From assembly GCA_026398595.1 (NCBI GenBank), contig JAPLSO010000016.1, forward strand, positions 46,672 to 110,671: a stretch of 64,000 nucleotides of DNA, in the 5' to 3' direction. Made by a program: the position numbers and the translations under genes. This document shows positions 31,465-39,354 of the stretch, piece after piece (the first letter of the stretch is position 1; every line of letters begins with the position of its first letter). Below the pieces are notes generated by a model. The model ran no database searches, had not been told where the DNA came from, and was given only the letters and a program-made list of their open reading frames with translations. This stretch comes from Spirochaetota bacterium (GTDB taxonomy: Bacteria > Spirochaetota > Spirochaetia > Treponematales > Rectinemataceae).

Positions 31465-31943
31465 GACAGATGTTCGCGTCCATCCTCGTGGCCATTAGTG
31501 GTTCCGAGGCTTCTCTCGGCGCCTTCCAGTACGCCTTGAGCATGAAGAAGCAGTTCGGGTCCAAGGTGACAGCCTGCTACATCGTCGACACGGCGACTAT
31601 ACGCCAGCTTGCCCTCTCGAGGATCTTCGTCCCCGACGAAAGCCAGGAATACGAGGACAGCCTCGAACTGAGCGGGAAGCGTTACCTCAATTTCTGCGTC
31701 GAACTGGCCTCCAAGAAGCGTATGACCATCGAGACAGTCCTGGGCAAGGGCTCGGTGCCCGGCGAAATCGTCAAGACCGCCTCGGACCTCGGCGTGGACT
31801 GCATCATCCTCGGAGGGCAGCCCGACGAGCATCAGTATAAAGACGTCGTCCTGGAGGCTAACCGCGAAATTCTGAAACATGCCCGCTGTCCCGTTGTTTT
31901 CGTAAAGCCGGGCATGGGCGAGGATCTCTACCGATCCCTGTGA
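31461..31943 (+). CDS. Universal stress protein (UspA) family
   Basis: ILVAISGSEASLGAFQYAL...EANREILKHARCPVVFVKPG; 4-nt ATGA overlap with subunit D. Confidence 0.75.
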   Translation: MRQMFASILVAISGSEASLGAFQYALSMKKQFGSKVTACYIVDTATIRQLALSRIFVPDESQEYEDSLELSGKRYLNFCVELASKKRMTIETVLGKGSVPGEIVKTASDLGVDCIILGGQPDEHQYKDVVLEANREILKHARCPVVFVKPGMGEDLYRSL

Positions 31944-31948
31944 CCGGA

Positions 31949-31977
31949 TTGTTACGTTTCCCTTTCGTTGCTATAGT
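31949..31977 (+). promoter_or_regulatory. Sigma70-like promoter
   Basis: TTGTTA N17 TATAGT, 26 nt upstream of ATG 32004 with SD ggaggaag. Confidence 0.6.
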
Positions 31978-32003
31978 ATTCGCCATTCCGTCCGGAGGAA
32001 GAG

Positions 32004-32411
32004 ATGCATGTCGCCGTCATCGCTATAAGCGAGAGACAGTCGGATAGACTCAGGAAAATGACAAGGGCCGTTCTCGGGGAACTGGCTTCACTGGGCCATG
32101 AGGGCGAGCTTTTCTCTCAGGCGGACACGCGCGTTTCCTATTTCGATTATATCATCGCCTGTTCCGAGCCCGAGGGCATAGGCAAGGCCCTGGGCCAGAG
32201 ACTGGAGGAGAAACTTTCCTCGGGCGGCAACCTCACCGGCAAACGCTCGATGGCTCTCCTCCTTAAATCCGGTTTACGGTCGCATAAGGCCCTTGCCCTC
32301 CTCATGGCAGCCATGGAGAAGCAGGGCATGGTGGTCACTATGGGCGAAATCGCCTCCGCCGATTCCGAGGCGGCCGCGGCCGTGCACGAAGCTCCCATTA
32401 TCCGAGGCTAG
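32004..32411 (+). CDS. Hypothetical flavodoxin-like protein
   Basis: MHVAVIAISERQSDRLRKMTRAVLGELASLGHEGELFS; overall pattern flavodoxin-like but weak. Confidence 0.45.
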   Translation: MHVAVIAISERQSDRLRKMTRAVLGELASLGHEGELFSQADTRVSYFDYIIACSEPEGIGKALGQRLEEKLSSGGNLTGKRSMALLLKSGLRSHKALALLMAAMEKQGMVVTMGEIASADSEAAAAVHEAPIIRG

Positions 32412-32416
32412 GGTCC

Positions 32417-33256
32417 ATGGAAAACTACTATGACGTCCTGGGCGTTCCACCCGACTCCAACCCCAGCGTGATAAAAAGCGCTTTCAGGAAGAAGGCAAAG
32501 AAATATCATCCCGACATGGTGGCCGCCGATGGAACGAAGACGGCCAAGACCTCGGTAGCCTCGATGCGCGAGTCGGCCATGCGCCTCATCCTCGAGGCCT
32601 ATAGGATTCTCTCCGACGGCGAGAAGCGGAGAGTCTACGACAGGCTCCTCAGAAAACAGAATAACGAACAGAAGGGCTTCGACTACCGGGCCTTCCTGAA
32701 AGCCCGGAATCATGATCCCGAGAGCCAGGCGAAACTCATCGTCTACGATCTTTTACACAACCTCGAGGACGAGGCGCTCGAAGTATTCGAGCGCTCCAAA
32801 TCCTTTGGCGACTTCAGGCTCGAGCGTTGGCTGGATAGGGGTGACGCGATGGATGCCGAGTACTGTATAGCCGAGGAATACGAGAAGCGGGGCCGCCTTC
32901 TCAAGGCCTATGCCATCTACAAACGGCTCATCGGCCTGGAACGGGAGAGGCCATGGTTCAGATACTACTTCGACGTCGTCGTTCTTAGGTTCCGTACGCT
33001 CGTTCTGCAGAAGATGCCGGGGCGGATAGACGAGGACGACTACCTCGACAGGCTGGAGGAGTCGATAGGCCTCGAAATAGGGCCCCGGGACTCGGCTCAG
33101 TTCCTCCGTAAAGTGGCCGAAGTCAGGCTGCGCCGCAGGGAATACAGCGAAGCCCAGAATGCCCTGGAAAGGGCCCTGGTTCTGGTCCCCAGGCTACCGG
33201 GCCTGGCCGCGGTGAAGCGGAGGCTCGATCAGGCCTCCGAGGGAATGGAAGCTTGA
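32417..33256 (+). CDS. DnaJ (J-domain) protein with helical C-terminal region
   Basis: NYYDVLGVPPDSNPSVIKSAFRKKAKKYHPDM (HPD). Confidence 0.85.
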   Translation: MENYYDVLGVPPDSNPSVIKSAFRKKAKKYHPDMVAADGTKTAKTSVASMRESAMRLILEAYRILSDGEKRRVYDRLLRKQNNEQKGFDYRAFLKARNHDPESQAKLIVYDLLHNLEDEALEVFERSKSFGDFRLERWLDRGDAMDAEYCIAEEYEKRGRLLKAYAIYKRLIGLERERPWFRYYFDVVVLRFRTLVLQKMPGRIDEDDYLDRLEESIGLEIGPRDSAQFLRKVAEVRLRRREYSEAQNALERALVLVPRLPGLAAVKRRLDQASEGMEA

Positions 33257-33340
33257 AGACCCCATTCCCAGGCGGCAAGCGGAATAGTATTAGGAAATAA
33301 GGCCCTCTGGGAGCCTAGCCAATACCTGAGCGGAGAGTGA

Positions 33341-34378
33341 GTGAAAACGATGAAAAGAATCTATTTGTTCATTTTTGCCATTGCCTGCGTCTTCGCTTCG
33401 AGCGCGCAGACCACGATAGACAAACCTGCGGCAACCATCAAGCTTACCAAGCAGGAGGTGATTTCGGTCAGGCAGATCAAGGCCGATGTCCAACGTCTCG
33501 AGACGGCTGCGGGAATCAAGTTTACGGCCGATCAGATCAAACAGGTTCTCGACGCCCGGGTGAACAGTCTCCTTTTTGTCCAGTTCTGCGATCGGGAGAA
33601 GATCACGGTCCAGGACAGTGATGTCACCAAGGCCACCGCCCAGATGAAAGCCAGCCTCGGTACCAACGCCACGGACACAGATCTGGAGAACTCGATGCGG
33701 GCATCAGGCGTCTTCGTCGAGCCTAAAATCTATGTGCGCCAGCGGCTTCTCTTCGAGTCCTATGTCCAGACCAAGCGGGCCGACGAGTTCAAGGCTATCA
33801 TGGTGGCCCCGACGGCTGACGAGGTCCTCAAGGCTTACGATCTCGCCAAGGCTTCCCTGGTTCGCCCCGACACCATGAGGGTGTCCATCCTCTATGTGGA
33901 TACGCGAGGCAAGAGCGACACCGACGCCAAGAAGTCCAAGGATGTCCTGTCTTCGATATCAAGTGCGCTCAAGCTCAATTCCACGAAATTCGACGAGTAC
34001 CTGCTGAGGGCGAGCGACACGACGGGCTATAAGGCCATCCCCTCCTTCTATATGGAGAAGACGGGCCAGAACAAGAGCCTCTTCGGCGTCGACCTTTTCG
34101 ATACGGTATTCAAGCTCAAGGTGGGGGATATTTCCTCCTTGGTGGAAAGCCCGACCGGCTACAGGATTGTCAGGGCAAACGAATTTCTCGCTCAAAAGCA
34201 GCTCGGCCTGGCGGACACCGTCCCCGGAAACCAGAATATGACAGTTCAGGAATTCCTTACCTACCAAGTGGCGAACGATAAGGAATCTAAATTCATGGAC
34301 AAGCTGGAAGTCGATCTCATTAACCAACTCCAGTCCGAGGCGACTATTAAAATCTACGACGAAAATCTGAAGTGGTGA
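33341..34378 (+). CDS. Exported SurA/PpiC-like peptidylprolyl isomerase or chaperone
   Basis: Signal peptide; SurA_N-like helices and PPIC-like GDISSLVESPTGYRIVRANEF. Confidence 0.7.
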   Translation: MKTMKRIYLFIFAIACVFASSAQTTIDKPAATIKLTKQEVISVRQIKADVQRLETAAGIKFTADQIKQVLDARVNSLLFVQFCDREKITVQDSDVTKATAQMKASLGTNATDTDLENSMRASGVFVEPKIYVRQRLLFESYVQTKRADEFKAIMVAPTADEVLKAYDLAKASLVRPDTMRVSILYVDTRGKSDTDAKKSKDVLSSISSALKLNSTKFDEYLLRASDTTGYKAIPSFYMEKTGQNKSLFGVDLFDTVFKLKVGDISSLVESPTGYRIVRANEFLAQKQLGLADTVPGNQNMTVQEFLTYQVANDKESKFMDKLEVDLINQLQSEATIKIYDENLKW

Positions 34379-34390
34379 GGGCGCGAAGCG

Positions 34391-34879
34391 ATGTCATCAC
34401 GGCGAAAGGCTAGGATCCTCGCCTTCCAGGCCCTTTACGCCTGGGAGGCTTCCTCGACCCCGGTTCAGGAAATCCTCCTGTTTCCTTGGCTCGATTCCGC
34501 CAAACTTGAATGCCTGGACGAGGAGTCGGCCACCTTTACCAAGCTGATCGTCGCGGGAGCGATCGAAAACATCCAGGCTATCGACGCGGAGATAACGGCC
34601 CATCTCTCCCACTGGCCCTTCGAGCGCCTCAAGAAGGTAGACCTGGCCATCCTGAGGATGGGGGCCTACTGTCTCCTTTTCCAGAAGGATATCCCCGCCC
34701 AGATCACGATCGACGAGGGTATCGAGATAGCCAAGGAATATGGCACCGAGGAATCTTACAAATTTATAAACGGAGTACTCGATGGGATTCATCGGGACTC
34801 AGACGGCTCCAAAAAGCCTGTTTCAGGTGAGGCTTCCTCGGGATCTTTCGGACAAACGACCGAAGGCGGCCCGCATTGA
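34391..34879 (+). CDS. nusB: Transcription antitermination factor NusB
   Basis: RRKARILAFQALYAWE ... VDLAILRMGAYCLLFQKDIPAQITIDEGIEIAKEYGTEESYKFINGVLD. Confidence 0.92.
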   Translation: MSSRRKARILAFQALYAWEASSTPVQEILLFPWLDSAKLECLDEESATFTKLIVAGAIENIQAIDAEITAHLSHWPFERLKKVDLAILRMGAYCLLFQKDIPAQITIDEGIEIAKEYGTEESYKFINGVLDGIHRDSDGSKKPVSGEASSGSFGQTTEGGPH

Positions 34880-35628
34880 TCAAGCTCAAAAATCCTGAAC
34901 AAATCGAAGGGATTCGTAAATCCTGCGCCCTGCTTTCCGAACTGTACGTCTTCCTGAAACCCAATGTCCTCCCGGGAGTCTCCCTCCTCGATCTGGACAG
35001 GATGGCCGAAGAATTTATCAGGGAAAGGGGAGGGAAACCGGCCTTTCTCGGCTATGAGGGCTTTCCAGCCACCCTCTGCCTCTCGGTCAACGAGACCGTC
35101 ATCCATGGCATCCCCGATAAAAGACGGCTCGTCGAAGGCGATATAATCGGCATCGACTCGGGTATAGAGCTGAATGGCTATTTTTCCGACGCGGCGATCA
35201 CCTTGCCTGTAGGCTCTGTATCGCCCGAGGCTCAGAAGCTCATGTCCGTGACGCGGGAATGTCTGGATCGAGCAATAGAGGCAGTCATGCCCGGTTCTAG
35301 GATACACGACATCTCGAGGGCTGTCTTCAGTCTGGCTACCCGAAACGGCTACGGCGTGGTTCGTCAGTATTGCGGACACGGGGTCGGGATCGATGTCCAC
35401 GAAGATCCCCAGATACCCAACTATGTGTCACCCGGGCCCAATCCCCGCCTCATCGCCGGCATGACCATAGCCATCGAGCCCATGATCAACGCAGGCACCG
35501 CCTCCGTAAAGGTCCTGGACGACGACTGGACTGTCGTGACCATGGACGGCTCCCTCTCCGCTCACTACGAACACACCGTCCTCGTCACGAAGGACGGGGC
35601 CGAAAGGCTCACCTCCTGGTCTTTTTAA
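34876..35628 (+). CDS. map: Methionine aminopeptidase type I
   Basis: LCLSVNETVIHGIPDKRRLVEGDIIGIDSG, GHGVGIDVHEDPQIPNY, EPMI; TTG start overlapping nusB. Confidence 0.94.
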   Translation: MIKLKNPEQIEGIRKSCALLSELYVFLKPNVLPGVSLLDLDRMAEEFIRERGGKPAFLGYEGFPATLCLSVNETVIHGIPDKRRLVEGDIIGIDSGIELNGYFSDAAITLPVGSVSPEAQKLMSVTRECLDRAIEAVMPGSRIHDISRAVFSLATRNGYGVVRQYCGHGVGIDVHEDPQIPNYVSPGPNPRLIAGMTIAIEPMINAGTASVKVLDDDWTVVTMDGSLSAHYEHTVLVTKDGAERLTSWSF

Positions 35629-35649
35629 TACGCGGATTTCAATACTACT

Positions 35650-35678
35650 TTGCCATCTGTAACAAATTCCGCTATTTT
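35650..35678 (+). promoter_or_regulatory. Candidate htrA promoter
   Basis: TTGCCA N17 TATTTT in an AT-rich intergenic region. Confidence 0.45.
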
Positions 35679-35703
35679 TCATTATAGACTTAAGCATATA
35701 TAA

Positions 35704-35723
35704 GGACGTTCAGCAGAGCGTCC
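35704..35723 (+). promoter_or_regulatory. 5'-UTR hairpin just upstream of htrA SD
   Basis: ggacgttc-agca-gagcgtcc (one G-U pair) followed by aaggag. Confidence 0.5.
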
Positions 35724-35739
35724 ATTAAGGAGCAGAACC

Positions 35740-37275
35740 ATGGCATTGCGCAAAAAGCTTTATTCCAAGACATTTTTCATCGCCAACCTCATACTGCTAG
35801 GCGTCATCGTCGGCTTCGTTTTAGCCTTTGTGGGCGGCAGGGGGATTGGCAAATCACAAGCCAATGCGCCCCTCTCCCTGCCCATCGTCCATGCCGAGAG
35901 CCCGGCCGTCCAAGTGACCCCCGAGATAGGCGCAGCCCTCTCCCAGGCTGAATCCGTCCAGAGCGCCTTTAGGTACGTCTCCAAGACAGTCCTTCCTTCC
36001 ATCGTTGAGCTCGATGTCGTGGACAAGGTGACCGAGAGCCCCAAGACCCAGCCCACCATTCCCTTCGAGTTCTTCTTCGGTCCCCAGGGCCAGCAGGACC
36101 AGCAGAACACGCCCAAGCGCGGCCAGGAAGGCATTGGCTCAGGTGTCATCGTCCGAAGGACGGGCAAGACGGTCTATATACTCACCAACAATCACGTGGC
36201 CGGCAACGCCGAGAAGATCACGGTCATCATGAGCGACGATAGGAAATTCTCGGCCAGCCTCGTAGGTGCGGACGAGCGCAAGGATATCGCCTTAGTCAAA
36301 TTCGAGACGGGCGATTCGGACATCGCCGTCGCTAAATTGGGAGATTCCTCCAAGGTCGAGGTCGGCGACTGGGCAATCGCCCTGGGCAGCCCCTACGGCT
36401 ACGGCTCGTCGGTAACGGCGGGCATCGTCAGCGCTATCGGCCGAAACGGCGGCCCCGACGAGAACATCAACGATTTCATCCAGACAGACGCGGCGATCAA
36501 CCCGGGCAACTCGGGCGGGGCCTTGGTCAACATCCGGGGCGAGGTCGTCGGCATCAATACCTGGATAGCATCGGCTACAGGCGGATCGATCGGCCTGGGC
36601 TTCGCCATCCCCATCAACAACATCAAGGGAGCCATCGACGACTTCATAGCCCACAAGCAGATCCAATACGGATGGCTGGGAGTCAGCCTCGAATCGATCT
36701 TCAGCGACTCGGCCACGGCCAAGGATCTGGGCCTCGAAGGGCTGAAGGGCGCCTTCGTCGCCCAGGTGTACAGGAATGGCCCCGCGGACAAAGGTGGCAT
36801 CCTGCCCGGTGACTTCATCACCGCGATAGCATCGGTCCAGGTGAAATCCCAGGATGAACTCGTCCGCAAAGTGGGCGACGTGCCTGCTGGGACAACCGTC
36901 GACCTTGATTTAGTCCGCGGCGGCAAAAGGCTCACCATGAGGGTTAAGATCGATCTTCGGGACAAGAACGTGGCCGGCAACTACAAGGACATCTTCCCCG
37001 GCATGTCCGTCATCTCCCTCGCCTCGGACCGCGTAGACCAGAAAAAGCTTCCCGAGGGTTCCTCGGGCGGCGTCCTTGTCAGCGATGTCCTCGCCAAGAG
37101 CCCGGCCTCGGTGATCGGCGTCAAGCTTGGCGACATCATCGTCCAGGTGAACGAGAAGAAAGTCGAGGGCCTGCCCTCATTCTTCAGCCTCCTCAACGAC
37201 CCCAAGGAGAAGAAGCTTCGCTTTACCGTGATCAGGGAGGACCAGACTATCGATACCCTTGCTTTAACTAAATAG
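35740..37275 (+). CDS. htrA: HtrA/DegP-type trypsin-like serine protease with two PDZ-like regions
   Basis: TNNHVAG, RKDIALVKF, DAAINPGNSGGALVN; C-terminal PDZ sequences. Confidence 0.93.
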   Translation: MALRKKLYSKTFFIANLILLGVIVGFVLAFVGGRGIGKSQANAPLSLPIVHAESPAVQVTPEIGAALSQAESVQSAFRYVSKTVLPSIVELDVVDKVTESPKTQPTIPFEFFFGPQGQQDQQNTPKRGQEGIGSGVIVRRTGKTVYILTNNHVAGNAEKITVIMSDDRKFSASLVGADERKDIALVKFETGDSDIAVAKLGDSSKVEVGDWAIALGSPYGYGSSVTAGIVSAIGRNGGPDENINDFIQTDAAINPGNSGGALVNIRGEVVGINTWIASATGGSIGLGFAIPINNIKGAIDDFIAHKQIQYGWLGVSLESIFSDSATAKDLGLEGLKGAFVAQVYRNGPADKGGILPGDFITAIASVQVKSQDELVRKVGDVPAGTTVDLDLVRGGKRLTMRVKIDLRDKNVAGNYKDIFPGMSVISLASDRVDQKKLPEGSSGGVLVSDVLAKSPASVIGVKLGDIIVQVNEKKVEGLPSFFSLLNDPKEKKLRFTVIREDQTIDTLALTK

Positions 37276-37313
37276 TAAGAGTATAGTCCAGCCAATCTCC
37301 GCGCAGAAATGAA

Positions 37314-37341
37314 GGAAGCCCCGAACGAGTTCGGGGCTTCC
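37314..37341. terminator. Perfect 12-bp stem hairpin between htrA and the PRTase gene
   Basis: ggaagccccgaa-cgag-ttcggggcttcc; no long T-tract. Confidence 0.5.
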
Positions 37342-37390
37342 TCGCTTACCTGGGTTCGGCGCGGCGCAAGAGTTGTTCCGAGAGGCTCCC

Positions 37391-37999
37391 ATGCACAAAG
37401 TGTTTGTTTCCTACGACATGATACGCGACGACGCTATCAAGCTTGCCTATCGTATTTACAAGGATGGTTTCGTTCCCGACATCATCTACGTGTCCCTGCG
37501 GGGGGGCGCCTACATGGGCAATGTGATCAGCGAATACTTCAAGTTCGTTACGGGGAACGGGAAACCCGTATTCTACGCCGCCGTAGTCGCCCGATCCTAT
37601 ACCGACATCAATACTCAAGCGTCCATCCAGGTCGACGGCTGGACCTACGATCCCGACCTTCTCAAGGCAGGGGATAAAGTTCTCCTCGTGGATGATGTTT
37701 ACGATTCGGGGCGGACCATTAACTACCTTGCGCAGCTTTTCATGGAGAAGGGACTTTCCCGGAACGACATTAAGATCGCCGTCCACGATTACAAACTGAG
37801 GAGCTACCTGTCCGAAACCTTGCCCATCCACCCCGATTACTGGTGCAGGAAGCTGGAGTCAGCGTCGCCCAGCGATGAAACCTGGATCCATTACATGAGC
37901 CATGAACTCGTCGGCCTCACCCAGGCCGAGATAAATGAGCACTACCTTGCCGATGACCCCGAACTCGCCGAGGCCATGTCCCTGATAGCCCGGGGCTAG
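37391..37999 (+). CDS. Phosphoribosyltransferase
   Basis: VSLRGGAYMGNVI and VLLVDDVYDSGRTI PRPP-binding motif. Confidence 0.8.
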   Translation: MHKVFVSYDMIRDDAIKLAYRIYKDGFVPDIIYVSLRGGAYMGNVISEYFKFVTGNGKPVFYAAVVARSYTDINTQASIQVDGWTYDPDLLKAGDKVLLVDDVYDSGRTINYLAQLFMEKGLSRNDIKIAVHDYKLRSYLSETLPIHPDYWCRKLESASPSDETWIHYMSHELVGLTQAEINEHYLADDPELAEAMSLIARG

Positions 38000-39270
38000 A
38001 TCGAGGTTCCCGACGGCACAATCGTATTCTTGGGGATGACGATGATCCCATCCACGACATAGTGAGTGGGATACTCGCCGTCAGCCCTCGGGATATCGTC
38101 GATGCCTATCCTGCAGTTGAAGCCTATCCTGGCGTTCTTATCGATGATCGCCTTCTGTACGATGCTTCCCCCGCCAATGCCGATATTCGGGATGCCCTGA
38201 TCGGCGTTGCGCCGCTTATCCACATCGGTCTCGTACCGGTCGGCCCCCATGCAGATTACGCCATCCAGGCTCGCCCCCGACTCGATGATCGTGCGCACGC
38301 CCACGATGGACTTCCTGATGGAGGCATTCGTGATGATGCAGCCGTCCGTCGCCATGGCCTGATTGAGAGTGCAGTAGTTGAGCTTGGAGGCTGGCAGGTT
38401 CCTGTTGTGGGTGTAGATCGGGTTCTCTTCGTCGTAGAAGTTGAATGGAGGATTGATGTCGGTCAGTTTTATATTGGCGTCGTAAAAGCTCTTGATTGTC
38501 CCGATATCCTCCCAGTAGCCGTCGAAGAGGTAAGCGTTGATCTTCTCCCTACCCAGGATGTCGGGGATGACTTCCTTGCCAAAATCGTTGGCGTCCCCCG
38601 CCAGGGCCTCCTCCATAAGGGATGCGTCAAAGATATAGATGCCCATGGAGGCGAGATACTCCTTCTCGGGAGCCGACTGGGGCGGACGAATCGAAGCGGG
38701 AAGCTTGAGTGCCGAAATATCCTTGGTCGAGCCCGGTTTTTCCATGAAGGACTCGATGAAAGAGTCGGGCTTGGCCTTGATGATGCCCAGGTCGTTCGCC
38801 GTCGCCCTGTCTACCATGGTGCCTGCGATCGTGAGCCTCGCGCCCGATTCAAGATGCCTTGTGAACATATCTCCTAAGTCCATCCTGTAGAGCTGGTCCC
38901 CCGAGACGATGAGATAATGTGTGGGATTCTGGGGTCTGAAATGGATGAGATTCTTGCGGACCGCGTCGGCGGTGCCCTCGTACCAGCCCGAATGGATGGG
39001 AGTCTGTTCGGCGGCAAGGATCTCGACGAAACCATCCGAGAAGGAATCGAAGTTGTAGGAGCGGGCGATGTGGAGGTGGAGGCTCGCCGAGTTGAACTGG
39101 GTGAGAATATAGATTCGCTTAAAACGGGCGTTGATGCAGTTCGAGATGGGTATATCCACGATGCGGAACTTTCCCCCGAAGGGTACGGCGGGTTTGGATC
39201 TTTCCTTGGTAAGAGGGTAGAGGCGGGTGCCCTTGCCGCCTCCCAGCACGATCGACAGAACCTTGTACAT
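37996..39270 (-). CDS. glgC: Glucose-1-phosphate adenylyltransferase
   Basis: MYKVLSIVLGGGKGTRLYPLTKERSKPAVPFGGKFRIVDIPISNCINARFKRIYILTQF; SD before ATG 39270. Confidence 0.95.
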   Translation of the reverse strand: MYKVLSIVLGGGKGTRLYPLTKERSKPAVPFGGKFRIVDIPISNCINARFKRIYILTQFNSASLHLHIARSYNFDSFSDGFVEILAAEQTPIHSGWYEGTADAVRKNLIHFRPQNPTHYLIVSGDQLYRMDLGDMFTRHLESGARLTIAGTMVDRATANDLGIIKAKPDSFIESFMEKPGSTKDISALKLPASIRPPQSAPEKEYLASMGIYIFDASLMEEALAGDANDFGKEVIPDILGREKINAYLFDGYWEDIGTIKSFYDANIKLTDINPPFNFYDEENPIYTHNRNLPASKLNYCTLNQAMATDGCIITNASIRKSIVGVRTIIESGASLDGVICMGADRYETDVDKRRNADQGIPNIGIGGGSIVQKAIIDKNARIGFNCRIGIDDIPRADGEYPTHYVVDGIIVIPKNTIVPSGTSI

Positions 39271-39318
39271 ACACTCCCTTTTCACGCCAGGGACGGGCCG
39301 CGAACACGCAAACATCTG

Positions 39319-39347
39319 TTTACCTTTCCGTCCCGCGTGTGTAGAGT
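39319..39347 (+). promoter_or_regulatory. Sigma70-like promoter immediately upstream of helicase ATG
   Basis: TTTACC N17 TAGAGT; -10 ends 7 nt before ATG 39355. Confidence 0.5.
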
Positions 39348-39354
39348 ATAGCCT

